This document shows positions 45,501-54,062 of a stretch of 56,328 nt of DNA, piece after piece. Numbering within the stretch: the first letter of the stretch is position 1; each line of letters starts with the position of its first letter. The stretch comes from an uncultured Gammaproteobacteria bacterium (lineage in GTDB: Bacteria > Pseudomonadota > Gammaproteobacteria > Arenicellales > JAANXG01). The notes below the pieces were generated by a model. That model ran no database searches, had not been told where the DNA came from, and saw only the letters and a program-made list of their open reading frames with translations. A program made the position numbers and the translations under genes. The stretch spans positions 32,644 to 88,971 of the forward strand of contig CAMYJT010000022.1 of assembly GCA_947258785.1 (NCBI GenBank). The letters are read 5' to 3'.

Positions 45501-47441
45501 ATGCCCGCGTCACAATCACACATCACCGATCGCACGCCGCTCGGCGCCAATCTGGTCGCCGATGGTGCGACATTCCGGGTCTGGGCGCCGCGCGCGAAGG
45601 CGGTCTATGTCAGCGGCGAGTTCAACGCCTGGTCGCAAACCGACTCCAGTCGCCTTATCAAGGACGCGGCGGGTTACTGGTCGGGTTTCGTGCCGGGCGT
45701 CAAAGACGGCGACCACTATAAATTCTACGTCTTGGGGCAGGGCAGCCGGGGCTACAAACGCGACCCCTACGCCCGCGAGCTCAGTGAACAACCGTCCTAT
45801 CCGCTGAGCAACTGCATCGTCCGCAACCCCGCCGCGTACCCGTGGCACGACAACCACTACCGCCCGCCGGCCTTCAACGATTTTGTCATCTACCAATTCC
45901 ACGTGGGCACGTATTACGGACCTATGCGGGAACAGCGGGTCGCACGATTCCTGGACGTGCTCGACCGGCTGGACTACCTGGTTGCGCTGGGGGTGAACGC
46001 GATCGAACCGCTGCCCATCGTGGAGTTCGCCTCGCCTCGCAGTCTCGGTTACGACGGCTCGGACATCTTTTCACCGGAGATGGATTTCAACGTCGATCCA
46101 CCGGAGCTGGGGCCGTACCTGACCAAGGTCAACGCGCTGCTGCAGCGCCGGGATTGCGCCCCGCTCACCTTCGATGTGCTCGCCACACCGATCAATCAGC
46201 TCAAGGCGATGATCGATATCTTCCATCTCTATGGAATCGCCGTGATCCTCGATGTGGTGTACAACCACGCCGGTCTGCAAATTACCGGACAGGATGAAAG
46301 CATCTGGTACTTCGACCGCGCGCCGGGGGATAGTGACGCCAACAACAGCCTGTACTTCACCGACCAGTGGCACACCGGACCGGTGTTTGCGCTGTGGAAA
46401 AGCGAAGTACAACAGTTCCTCATCGACAATGCGGCCTTTTTCGTCGACGAGTATCACATCGACGGGCTGCGCTACGATCAGGTGAGCGTCATCGTGGATC
46501 AAAACGCCAACGACGGCTGGCGCTTTTGTCAGAGCCTGACGTCTACCGTCCGTTACATCGATCCAACTGTGTTTCAGGTCGCCGAGTATTGGAACGTGGA
46601 CCCCTGGGTGGTGCGCGCCCGCGAGGCGGGCGGCGCTGGATTCGACGCCTGCTGGCACGATGGCCTGCGTGAGAGTATCCGCCGGGCGATTGCCCAGGCT
46701 GCCGTTGGACGCGGTAACGACGTCGACCTGTCCGGCATCGCCGGCAATCTACGCGCAGCGGATTTTGCGGTGGCCTGGAAGGCCGTGCAGTACGTGGAGA
46801 GTCACGATGCGGTCTATCTAGGCCGCGATCCGCGTGTCGCTGCACTGGCCGACGGCAGCAACCCCCGGTCCTGGTACGCCCGCAGCCGTGCCCGCGTCGC
46901 CACCGGCTTGATCATGACCGCGCCCGGCGTGCCGATGCTGTTCATGGGTCAGGAATTCCTGGAGCACCGGCAATGGAGTGACAACCCGGATTTTTTCTCG
47001 GACACGCTCATTGCCTGGGCGGCGCTCGAGGGGGGCGACAAACACATGGCCGACCATCTGCGTTTCACCCGGGATCTGATCGCGCTGCGGCGCCGTCAAC
47101 CGGCGTTACGCGGGGAAACCGTGCATGTCTTCCACGTGCACCACGGCAACCGGATCCTGGCGTATCACCGCTGGCTCGCGGCAACCGGCCGCGATGTCGT
47201 GGTGGTCGTGAGCCTCAACGAAGACACCTTCTGGAGCTACCGGCTCGGCTTTCCCGGCCCGGGGCAGTGGCTGGAGGTGTTCAACAGCGACGTCTACGAC
47301 CACTGGGTAAATCCCCGCATCGCTGGTAACGGCGGAGCGGTGTGGGGTGACGGTCCTCCCATGCACGAGATGCCGTGCTCGGCGGACGTCGTCGTCCCAG
47401 CGAACGCTGTGCTCGTCTTCGCACGCGACCACGGTGGCTGA
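45501..47441 (+). CDS. GH13 alpha-glucan enzyme with CBM48, branching-enzyme-like
   Basis: 646 residues. The N-terminal CBM48-like domain (VSGEFNAWSQ, DHYKFYVLG) is followed by a GH13 barrel: region I DVVYNH (251-256), nucleophile D326 in DGLRYDQVS, acid/base E362 in VFQVAEYWN, and D436 in VESHDAV. The C-terminal beta domain ends in VVPANAVLVFARD. It could be a glucan branching enzyme or trehalohydrolase-like protein. No glgA or glgP is near. It is probably read with the preceding aldo/keto reductase. Confidence 0.87.
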   Translation: MPASQSHITDRTPLGANLVADGATFRVWAPRAKAVYVSGEFNAWSQTDSSRLIKDAAGYWSGFVPGVKDGDHYKFYVLGQGSRGYKRDPYARELSEQPSYPLSNCIVRNPAAYPWHDNHYRPPAFNDFVIYQFHVGTYYGPMREQRVARFLDVLDRLDYLVALGVNAIEPLPIVEFASPRSLGYDGSDIFSPEMDFNVDPPELGPYLTKVNALLQRRDCAPLTFDVLATPINQLKAMIDIFHLYGIAVILDVVYNHAGLQITGQDESIWYFDRAPGDSDANNSLYFTDQWHTGPVFALWKSEVQQFLIDNAAFFVDEYHIDGLRYDQVSVIVDQNANDGWRFCQSLTSTVRYIDPTVFQVAEYWNVDPWVVRAREAGGAGFDACWHDGLRESIRRAIAQAAVGRGNDVDLSGIAGNLRAADFAVAWKAVQYVESHDAVYLGRDPRVAALADGSNPRSWYARSRARVATGLIMTAPGVPMLFMGQEFLEHRQWSDNPDFFSDTLIAWAALEGGDKHMADHLRFTRDLIALRRRQPALRGETVHVFHVHHGNRILAYHRWLAATGRDVVVVVSLNEDTFWSYRLGFPGPGQWLEVFNSDVYDHWVNPRIAGNGGAVWGDGPPMHEMPCSADVVVPANAVLVFARDHGG

Positions 47442-47611
47442 ACCGAGGCCTCTCGGTGGCTGAAAAGTCGTGATGCTGTGCAGACGTTTCAGCGCCGGCA
47501 AGCGCCAGTCAGACCGGGCGCTACCGCCAAGTTTGGCAGACGCCGCGTCCTGAAGGTTGGCGAGATGCCGGCCTGTGATGAACAAATCCACGGCAGCGGC
47601 GGGCGCCCGAG

Positions 47612-48697
47612 GTGGGCCACGACGCGGTATCGGCAAGTGACGGTGATTCGCTGGTGAACCCCGGGCCCGGTCGCGTCGCCTGTGTCACCGGCGCCGCTGG
47701 ATTCATTGGCACCCACGTCGTACGAGAACTGCTCAACCGCGGATATCGAGTCCGCGCCACGGTCCGCGACGTCCACGATGCGGCCAAGACCGGCCACCTG
47801 CGTCAACTGGCCGGGCGTCACGCCGATGCCCTCGCCCTGTTCTCCGCCGACTTGCTGCATGACGGCAGTTACGATGAGGCCGTCAGCGGTTGCAACGCGG
47901 TCTTTCACGTCGCTTCAGCCGTCTACCTGACCGCCCGGGACCCGCAACGGGAGATCGTCGACGTGGCCGTTTGCGGCACGAAAAACGTCTTGGACTCGGT
48001 CGTCAACGCCGGGTCTGTCAAAGCGGTCGGTCTGACCAGCTCGGAAGCCGCCATCATCGACACCCGTCCCAGACCGGGATACCTGTACACAGAGGACGAC
48101 TGGACCAGCGACGCGACGCTTGCCAACAATCCGTACGGTATGGCCAAAGTCGAGGCAGAGCGGGCGGCGTGGCAGATCCGGGACGAACTCCCCGCAGCGG
48201 AGCGGTACTCGCTGATGGTGGTGAATCCCGTGCTCGTGACTGGCCCTGCGTGCGCGCGGGTACATCTGCGTTCCTCCTTGTCGGTGATCCGGGACGTCCT
48301 GCTCGGCACCTTCAAAGGGTGTCCCGATCTCGGCTTTGGCATCGTCGACGTCCGCGACGTCGCCCGGGCCCTGGTCGACGGTGTCGAGCAACGGCTCACC
48401 GGACGCCACATTCTGCACAGCGAGTGGATGCGGGTGCGGGAGATTGCACACACCCTCGCCGCCGCGTTTCCGGAATACCGCGTGCCAACCAATCGGCTGC
48501 CCAACGTGCTCCTTTATCTGGCCGCGATATTCGACAAACGCCTGACCTGGACGTATTTACGCTACAACCTGGGCCGCGAGAATTACTTCGACAACCGGCG
48601 GGTGCAGCGGGCGCTCGGACTGAAGCTGATGCCGGCACGGCGGTCGATCGTTGACAGTGCGCACTCGATCAAAGCGTATTTACAACCGCCTGGATAA
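47612..48697 (+). CDS. extended SDR, NAD-dependent epimerase/dihydroflavonol-reductase-like
   Basis: 361 residues from a GTG; a later start before ACVTGAAGFIG is possible. It has the Rossmann motif TGAAGFIGTHVV, a serine-containing LTSSEAAI, and YGMAK as the catalytic YxxxK. It resembles the DFR/FR-type extended SDRs that reduce aldehydes or carbonyls with NADPH. It converges on the Gfo/Idh gene. Confidence 0.87.
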   Translation: MGHDAVSASDGDSLVNPGPGRVACVTGAAGFIGTHVVRELLNRGYRVRATVRDVHDAAKTGHLRQLAGRHADALALFSADLLHDGSYDEAVSGCNAVFHVASAVYLTARDPQREIVDVAVCGTKNVLDSVVNAGSVKAVGLTSSEAAIIDTRPRPGYLYTEDDWTSDATLANNPYGMAKVEAERAAWQIRDELPAAERYSLMVVNPVLVTGPACARVHLRSSLSVIRDVLLGTFKGCPDLGFGIVDVRDVARALVDGVEQRLTGRHILHSEWMRVREIAHTLAAAFPEYRVPTNRLPNVLLYLAAIFDKRLTWTYLRYNLGRENYFDNRRVQRALGLKLMPARRSIVDSAHSIKAYLQPPG

Positions 48698-48741
48698 ACG
48701 GGTGCAGACCGGTGTCAAACGGGGGCGAACACGACTTCCGA

Positions 48742-49704
48742 TTAGGCCAGCGCGATCGCCTCGGTGAGCAGCTCGAGGTTGCGCAGCCCCTCGCGGCCGT
48801 CGACCTCCGGTGCTCCGCCGGTCTCGACAGCCGTGACGAAGTCGCGGATCGCGCCCGCGTAGGGGTCGGTGACGTCGAACTGCAGGATGCCATTCTGGGT
48901 GGCGATCGACCCCGCACCGAAGCGGCTGAGCGTGTCCTCGCAACGCACATAACCATCACTGCCATAGATCTCGGCGCGGCTGGGCGCCGCGAACAACACC
49001 GAGGCACAGCACTCCGCGGTGGCGCCGGACTCGAAGCGCAAAGACAGAACCGCGGTCTCGTCGTGCGGACCGTTCCAGACCTCGCGCCCGACGGTGCAGG
49101 CGAGTGAGACGACCTCGCCACACTGGGGTACCATCACCCAGCGGATCAGGTCCAGACAGTGGGTGCCGACGGCGGACAGGCTCCACCAGCTCGCGGTCTC
49201 CGGCCATGCACGCCAGTTGCGGGCGTCTTCCGCCTTGAAGGTCCACTGGGCCCGCGCGTGGCGAAGCTCACCGATACCTCGGCTGCGGATCAACGCCAGC
49301 ATCCGTCGATGTCCGGCGTGCCAGCGCAAGTGATAGCCGACCGCGAGCCGGACCCCAGCGGACTCGCAGGCCTCGACCATTGCCCGGCCCTCCGCCACAG
49401 TTGTCGCCATCGGTTTTTCCACCAACACATGTTTACCCGCCCGGGCCGCCGCGATGGCCTGCCCGGCGTGCAGGTGGTCGGGGGTGGCGATGACGACAGC
49501 GTCAAGACCCGGGTCGGCCAGCAATGTCTCGAGCGAGTCATGGGCCGGTTCCAGCGACGCGGCCCCGTGCCGGCGCGCAAACCTCCTCGCGCGGCCGCGG
49601 TCACGGCTCAACACGCTCCACAACTGCGCCCCCTCGACCCGCTGCAATGCCGGAGCGAGGTTGCTGTCCGCGATACTGCCGGTACCCAGCACGCCGATGT
49701 TCAT
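48742..49704 (-). CDS. Gfo/Idh/MocA-family oxidoreductase
   Basis: 320 residues. The N-terminal Rossmann domain is NIGVLGTGSIADSN, the EKPMA motif carries the catalytic lysine, and the C-terminal domain contains GTHCLDLIRW with the usual histidine. It acts on a sugar, inositol or related polyol with NAD(P). Several carbohydrate-type genes are close (AKR, GH13, epimerase), but no defined pathway can be drawn. Confidence 0.9.
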   Translation of the reverse strand: MNIGVLGTGSIADSNLAPALQRVEGAQLWSVLSRDRGRARRFARRHGAASLEPAHDSLETLLADPGLDAVVIATPDHLHAGQAIAAARAGKHVLVEKPMATTVAEGRAMVEACESAGVRLAVGYHLRWHAGHRRMLALIRSRGIGELRHARAQWTFKAEDARNWRAWPETASWWSLSAVGTHCLDLIRWVMVPQCGEVVSLACTVGREVWNGPHDETAVLSLRFESGATAECCASVLFAAPSRAEIYGSDGYVRCEDTLSRFGAGSIATQNGILQFDVTDPYAGAIRDFVTAVETGGAPEVDGREGLRNLELLTEAIALA

Positions 49705-50116
49705 AACGGTAAATTAACTAGACTGAATGGCGATCGAGTCACGACACGCCTTTACAAGTCAATCGGTCTGACATCTCCCCTACGCCATCTGCAAGTATAT
49801 CTGGATTCGGCCGCTTAGCTTGGCCCTGGTGACGGTGGGCGCTGCAGTATCAGCTGTTGCCCCGAAGACCGGCAAAATGTCATAAGCGATAGATTCTTTG
49901 TAACAACCGTCCGGCCCCATCCGGCTAAAGCATATCATTGACTGTCACAGTGAAAGTAGACCGGTTATGAAGCAGCAAGTCACTGACAAGCAGGCGCGGG
50001 CCGGAAAGCCGGCGGCACACGTTGTCCGCCGGACACCGCGATGATAGCCTACCCGCACAGCATCCGCGTGTCGCCCGTTTCGGCAATTGCCATGATCAAA
50101 ACCGCGCCCGAAACCA
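49705..50116. other. intergenic region, nothing recognised
   Basis: 412 bases. It should hold the divergent Gfo/Idh promoter. There is no gene with a ribosome site and no clear repeat. Confidence 0.4.
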
Positions 50117-50290
50117 TGGCGGAGCACCGCCCGGCGTTTCGTGCTGGCTCTGGTCGGCGATCAGGCCTTGGCCGAGGACCTGACCCAGGAGACGTACTTA
50201 CGTGTCCAGCGCGCGGCCGATTCCTATGCCAATTCGGTGCAAACCATGCGCGCGACACACAAGAGTTCTATTCCAATGCGGTTTGTTTAA
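50117..50290 (+). pseudogene. ECF sigma factor region-2 fragment
   Basis: A frame without start reads RRFVLALVGDQALAEDLTQE and continues TYLRVQRAADSY. AEDLTQETYLRV is the core-binding helix of region 2 in ECF sigma factors. Both the N-terminus and all of region 4 are absent; the frame ends in a TAA at 50288. It lies 13 bases before the ArsM-like remnant. Confidence 0.65.
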
Positions 50291-50303
50291 GAGAAGAGTC
50301 ATC

Positions 50304-50558
50304 ATGAACAATACAGATACATTGATAGGCCAAGTCAGAGCGAGGTATGCCAAGACCGCCCGAGGGGTCGCCGGACACCACAGAGCCTGCTGCAGCGCAA
50401 CACCGTCTCGGGGCGGACGCTGCGATGCGATCACCGCAAACCTCTATGAACCCGACGAGACCACTGCGAATCCCGCTGACACCGGCACCGCGTCGCTCGG
50501 TTGCGGTAATCCGACGGCGCTTACCGCGCTTTCACCCGGCGAGGGTACAGTGAGATAG
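50304..50558 (+). pseudogene. ArsM-like arsenite methyltransferase N-terminal fragment
   Basis: 84 residues from an ATG after a purine-rich stretch. IGQVRARYAKTAR, a CC pair, ITANLYEPDE and ASLGCGNPTALTALSPGE match the start of arsenite S-adenosylmethyltransferases. The frame stops at TVR just where the SAM motif VLDLGSG should follow, so the catalytic domain is lost. It directly precedes the SGNH hydrolase gene, suggesting a deletion that removed the rest of an arsenic-related locus. Confidence 0.7.
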
Positions 50559-50564
50559 AAGACT

Positions 50565-51299
50565 ATGACCCTCAAGCACTACGCAGCCGGAATGGTGCCC
50601 GCTGTGCTCACCTGGATGCTGCTCAGTGCATCCGGCCCGATCACGGCCGAACAAACACCGCTCCGGATCATGCCGCTGGGTGACTCGATCACCCAGGGTT
50701 ATCGCTACGGCTACCGGCGAGCGCTCTGGTTAGCTCTCGAGCAGGCGGGTATCGAGACCGACTTTGTGGGCAGTATGTCGCGTGGCCACATCAGGGACTC
50801 CCAAGCGCAGGATTTTGATGGAGACCACGAGGGACACTGGGGTTACCAAGCGGAAACTGTGCTCGCGCGCATCGATGAGTGGGCGGCGCGCGCGAGGCCG
50901 GATATCGTGCTCATGCATTTGGGGACCAACGACGTGGGGCGCGGGCGGGACGGCGATGAAACCGCCGGTGAGATCGCGCGCATCATCCAGCGGCTGCGCC
51001 GCCATAATCCCGGTATTCATGTCCTGCTGGCGGCCATCATACCTGTGGCGCACGACCTCGTGAGCCGGCGTATAACGCGATTCAATGACGCATTGGCTGA
51101 TCTTGCCGCGGCTATAGACAGCCCGGCATCACGGGTGTTGTTAATCGATCACTTCGCCGGTTTTGACGCCGGCGAGGACACCTTTGATGGCGTTCATCCG
51201 AATAATCGCGGTAACCGAAAGATGGCCGACAAATGGTTGGCGGCTATTCAGTCTATATTGCCGGGTGCCGTTTTGCTCACACCGGAAAGGGATCGATAA
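50565..51299 (+). CDS. exported SGNH/GDSL hydrolase
   Basis: 244 residues with a Sec-type signal (VLTWMLLSASGPITA). Block I is MPLGDSITQG (nucleophile Ser), block III is HLGTNDVGRG, and block V is FDGVHPNNRG (Asp and His). This is a periplasmic or secreted esterase, possibly acting on carbohydrate esters or lipids. It is the last chromosomal gene before the cassette array, on the opposite strand. Confidence 0.9.
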   Translation: MTLKHYAAGMVPAVLTWMLLSASGPITAEQTPLRIMPLGDSITQGYRYGYRRALWLALEQAGIETDFVGSMSRGHIRDSQAQDFDGDHEGHWGYQAETVLARIDEWAARARPDIVLMHLGTNDVGRGRDGDETAGEIARIIQRLRRHNPGIHVLLAAIIPVAHDLVSRRITRFNDALADLAAAIDSPASRVLLIDHFAGFDAGEDTFDGVHPNNRGNRKMADKWLAAIQSILPGAVLLTPERDR

Positions 51300-51379
51300 G
51301 CAAAAAACTGAACCTGACCCTAAACATTCTCACTTGACCTTCATTGCTATTAACCATCACTTTTAAAAGCCGCTTTGCT

Positions 51380-51436
51380 GCATAACGTCAAAAATGAGCC
51401 GCACGCCAAGGCGGCATTTGGATGCGCCCCATCCTA
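51380..51436 (-). other. attC-like site, array end
   Basis: Core GCATAAC at 51380-51386 (GTTATGC on the minus strand). An internal stem (GCCGC...GCGGC) lies between it and the gene stop. The gene-proximal box is not conserved. Confidence 0.5.
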
Positions 51437-51688
51437 TTAAAAGTATTTCACGACTAAATAAATAATGAGTCCTATACATAATACGATTCCCGGAATTGCA
51501 ATGCGCATAACTGCCCGCGCTTTAGCAGCTGCTTCTTTCTGAAGCTGTATTGACTCAGCTATTTGGCTTTTTGCGCGTTCGAGTTGCAGCTTTGAAATTT
51601 CCAGATGCTCTTCTTGTCTCCGCAACGACTCGCGCTGATTGTCTCGGATGTCAATGAGAATCCGTTTTAGTTCTTCGTCCGTACTCAT
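51437..51688 (-). CDS. cassette 1: coiled-coil protein with C-terminal membrane helix
   Basis: 83 residues. A charged heptad-like helix covers ~1-58 (RRQEEHLEISKLQLERAKSQ), then a transmembrane helix IAIPGIVLCIGLIIYLVV ends the protein. It should be tail-anchored in the inner membrane. No family is recognised. It is the last cassette of the array. Confidence 0.75.
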   Translation of the reverse strand: MSTDEELKRILIDIRDNQRESLRRQEEHLEISKLQLERAKSQIAESIQLQKEAAAKARAVMRIAIPGIVLCIGLIIYLVVKYF

Positions 51689-51707
51689 TGGCTTTTCTCC
51701 ATGTGCA

Positions 51708-51808
51708 GCCTAACGACTAAGCTCAGCGACAGCCAAGAACAGCGGGAATTTTGCGTCAGCAAAAGGCGTGACATATTCACTTTGTCCATCTGGAGCGCAT
51801 TGTTAGAC
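51708..51808 (-). other. attC site of cassette 2
   Basis: GCCTAAC at 51708-51714 and GTTAGAC at 51802-51808, 101 bases. The gene-proximal box contains the TAA stop of the cassette 2 gene. The inner half is very like the site at 53246-53347. Confidence 0.85.
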
Positions 51809-52255
51809 AACCTCATTGACGGCTTTAATCTCGCAGTGGACTGCCCTTCCGAAGTTTTTCACTCTCTCTTTCTCGATCTCTCGGCATATCCATATTGGAT
51901 TAGACCCTGCGTCGTACCACTCTAGTAGTACATTGCTGTCACGGTATACGATCATATGATCGGCAATTTCTGGCTCGGCATGGTGTTCCGAAAGTTGGGC
52001 CAGGCCATCTAGACTCTCGACAGTGAGCTGTAAGTGGTATCCATCAGGCCCAAGAAAATGAGGCTCACAACGTGTATCGTTAGCGGGACTGACTTTTATC
52101 TGGTCGAGATAATCTTTGACGTTATTGTCAAGGCTCGACCCGCTAATGGCTAAAATGGCAGGTCCATCAATGAGGCCTGAAAGATTGCTAAAGAAAAGAG
52201 CAAAGTCGGGGTTTCCTTCTATTTCCCAGTGTGGCTCATCGCACAGATATTTCAT
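51803..52255 (-). CDS. cassette 2: protein of unknown function
   Basis: 150 residues, acidic and soluble, with no signal or membrane helix. The sequence (PHWEIEGNPDFALFFSNLSG start, WYDAGSNPIWICREIEKERV near the end) is not recognised. Its stop codon lies inside the attC box, so gene and recombination site overlap. Confidence 0.7.
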   Translation of the reverse strand: MKYLCDEPHWEIEGNPDFALFFSNLSGLIDGPAILAISGSSLDNNVKDYLDQIKVSPANDTRCEPHFLGPDGYHLQLTVESLDGLAQLSEHHAEPEIADHMIVYRDSNVLLEWYDAGSNPIWICREIEKERVKNFGRAVHCEIKAVNEVV

Positions 52256-52291
52256 AAGACTATCAAATGAAGCTCTAAGCGGACTTTGGTT

Positions 52292-52400
52292 GTCTAACGA
52301 CCAAGCTCAGCCGTATCGCGGCATGCTGTCGGCAGCAGCGCCTTTTTAGCCAACAAGCTATCTCTCGCTGGACGTACAGTTTCCTATCTTATCGACGAGA
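52292..52400 (-). other. degenerate attC site of cassette 3
   Basis: GTCTAAC at 52292-52298 is clear, followed by a GACCAAGCTCAGC stretch shared with the site at 51708. A palindromic middle (GCTGTCGGCAGC) is present. The gene-proximal GTTRRRY box cannot be found, so the right limit is approximate. Confidence 0.5.
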
Positions 52401-52432
52401 AGAATTTCCCGAGAATCAAAACATATCCAAAA

Positions 52433-52714
52433 CTACCTCACTTCGTAGATTCGAATGCTTGCGATAAACGGATTGCTTTGGGCAAGTGTCTCCGCAGCAT
52501 CAAGACTCTCCGCCTCAATGATGTTGTAGCCAGTAATGGATTCCATATTCCATGGGAGATCTCTAGTGCCACTTTTCGAGATTTCTCGACCACCACTGAA
52601 CCCGCCTTGATCGACCTGATTGTCAGAGATCGATGCAAACCAGTTCTCCCAAGCCTTCATGATTTCCTGAGTGGGTCTTTTAAATCCAAAATGCAGAAAC
52701 ATGAACTTTTTCAC
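52433..52714 (-). CDS. cassette 3: YCII-related protein
   Basis: 93 residues from a GTG at 52714, chosen because AGGAGG precedes it by 5 bases. KKFMFLHFGFKRPTQEIMKA and ITGYNIIEAESLDAAETLA fit the YCII-related ferredoxin-like family that is frequent in integron cassettes. Biochemical role is unknown. Confidence 0.8.
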   Translation of the reverse strand: MKKFMFLHFGFKRPTQEIMKAWENWFASISDNQVDQGGFSGGREISKSGTRDLPWNMESITGYNIIEAESLDAAETLAQSNPFIASIRIYEVR

Positions 52715-52767
52715 TTTCCCCTCCTGGTCTATAGGTAATTTCAAGATCTTGCCGGCCGGTAGAGTCT

Positions 52768-52879
52768 GGATAACAACTATGTTCAGCGGCGCCCGTTAAG
52801 GCCGGCACGGGTTTGCCAGGAGCGAGCTACGTGCAAACCAAGTGACGGTTAGGGCGTCCACTCCAATTATACGTTAGGC
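52768..52879 (-). other. attC site of cassette 4
   Basis: GGATAAC at 52768-52774 and GTTAGGC at 52873-52879, 112 bases. An inner GGTTTGC...GCAAACC stem is visible. Confidence 0.75.
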
Positions 52880-52900
52880 GCCTTCCGGTTCATTGGTGTG

Positions 52901-53236
52901 TTAGCGCCATTCAAGCTTATCCCATGCAAGAAAACTGAGAATCGCAATTGCCAGGGGAATAGGCAGGGTCATCCATAGCGGCACCAAAGACCCCACACCA
53001 TCGTAGACCACGAAATATGCAATCCAATTTATGAAAACTGACCCGAAAAAGACGACAACGCCCCACTTGCGAAGCAGAAGAAATCCAATACCGGCTGCGC
53101 ACATTAGACTATACCGGACGCCGACCATCATTGGGCTACGAAGCTCATCGGAGCCAGCAAGATAACTAAATGCTCCCAGGTTCATCACGCCGAATATGAT
53201 CAACAGGACTCCAGCCACTCTAAGCGCGATTTGCAC
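52901..53236 (-). CDS. cassette 4: small membrane protein
   Basis: 111 residues from a GTG only 10 bases from the cassette boundary. Four hydrophobic helices are seen (e.g. VAGVLLIIFGVMNLGAFSYL and LAIAILSFLAW). No family is recognised. The short leader leaves little room for its own promoter, so expression would depend on an upstream promoter. Confidence 0.72.
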   Translation of the reverse strand: MQIALRVAGVLLIIFGVMNLGAFSYLAGSDELRSPMMVGVRYSLMCAAGIGFLLLRKWGVVVFFGSVFINWIAYFVVYDGVGSLVPLWMTLPIPLAIAILSFLAWDKLEWR

Positions 53237-53245
53237 GATTTAGGC

Positions 53246-53347
53246 GCCTAACATTCCAGCTCACCGGCAAAGGCGAACTGGCGTGACTTTTGCCCAAGCA
53301 AAAGGCATGACAGATTCAGTTTGTCCGTCTGCAGCGCATTGTTATGG
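53246..53347 (-). other. attC site of cassette 5
   Basis: GCCTAAC at 53246-53252 and GTTATGG at 53341-53347, 102 bases. Its inner part contains AGCAAAAGGC and GCGCATTGTTA, shared with the site at 51708-51808. Confidence 0.85.
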
Positions 53348-53752
53348 GTCTTTATGTGCATCGCTTATGGTAATTGATTTACCTAAAGCCTTCATGGCCA
53401 AGGTTCTTAAGTTATCAGTTTCTTTAGATGAACAAATAATAGAAATCTTATCGTTCGAAACCCACTCATACTCAAACAGTTTTTCACAATAGCCAGCGAA
53501 AATTACGTATCCGTTTTTGACGGGATCATTTACATTTTTTGGCGCAAGAAATAAGTATTTACCGTATGGAGCATGCCTATCAAAGTCTGAGTTAGTTTGA
53601 TAGCTAAATATGGACATTCTTTTATCGGGAGAATCTTTCTCTGAAACATATTGCCAATAAAAGTCATATATATAGAAATCGTAGATGAAGATACCTAAAC
53701 CTATGGAACTTAGAACTAGGACGTAAATTAATATTCTACTTCTCAGACTCAT
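53342..53752 (-). CDS. cassette 5: membrane-anchored protein of unknown function
   Basis: 136 residues from the ATG at 53752. The frame extends upstream, but through IS-derived sequence. An N-terminal membrane helix (ILIYVLVLSSIGLGIFIY) is followed by a soluble part with two cysteines (GYCEKLF and IICSS). The start codon lies inside the attC core GTTATGA, i.e. at the very first bases of the cassette. No family is recognised. Confidence 0.68.
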   Translation of the reverse strand: MSLRSRILIYVLVLSSIGLGIFIYDFYIYDFYWQYVSEKDSPDKRMSIFSYQTNSDFDRHAPYGKYLFLAPKNVNDPVKNGYVIFAGYCEKLFEYEWVSNDKISIICSSKETDNLRTLAMKALGKSITISDAHKDP

Positions 53753-54057
53753 AACGTTGGAATTAACCCGCGCCGCACCTCCTCCCGACAGCACTGCTGA
53801 AAACGACGATGCACCGCTTTGTAATTGGGATAGGACTGCGGCAGCATGTGCCACTGAGCGCCAGTAACCAGAATCCACGAAACGGCTTCGAGGACGCGTC
53901 GCGTGGGAATCGGCTTACGACCGGGGCGACCTTCGGGAATATTCTCTTCGGGAAAATCCCGGATCCTTTCCCACTGATCGTCCCGCAAACGAATCATGGG
54001 CTATAATAATACCGCATCTCAGTCAATTCGTGATCTTGAGATAGGTTCTAGTTATAC
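53749..54057 (-). other. attC site of cassette 6, interrupted
   Basis: Boxes TCATAAC (53749-53755) and GTTATAC (54051-54057) are 309 bases apart, three times the other sites. Nearly all the extra sequence is an IS5-family fragment. Confidence 0.6.
53756..54045 (-). mobile_element. IS5-family insertion sequence remnant
   Basis: A frame from the ATG at 53997 reads IRLRDDQWERIRDFPEEN, then GRPGRKP and EAVSWILVTGAQWHMLPQS, the N-terminal DUF4096 part of IS5-type transposases. It runs out after ~80 residues at the attC box; the DDE catalytic part is missing. Upstream, GAACCTATCTCAAG (minus strand, near 54034-54047) resembles an IS5-type terminal repeat. Confidence 0.75.
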
Positions 54058-54062
54058 GGCAT

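Noticed and set aside
52433..52744. Longer start for the YCII-like protein
   Set aside because: The extra residues would be encoded over the ribosome site; the GTG at 52714 has an ideal AGGAGG spacing.
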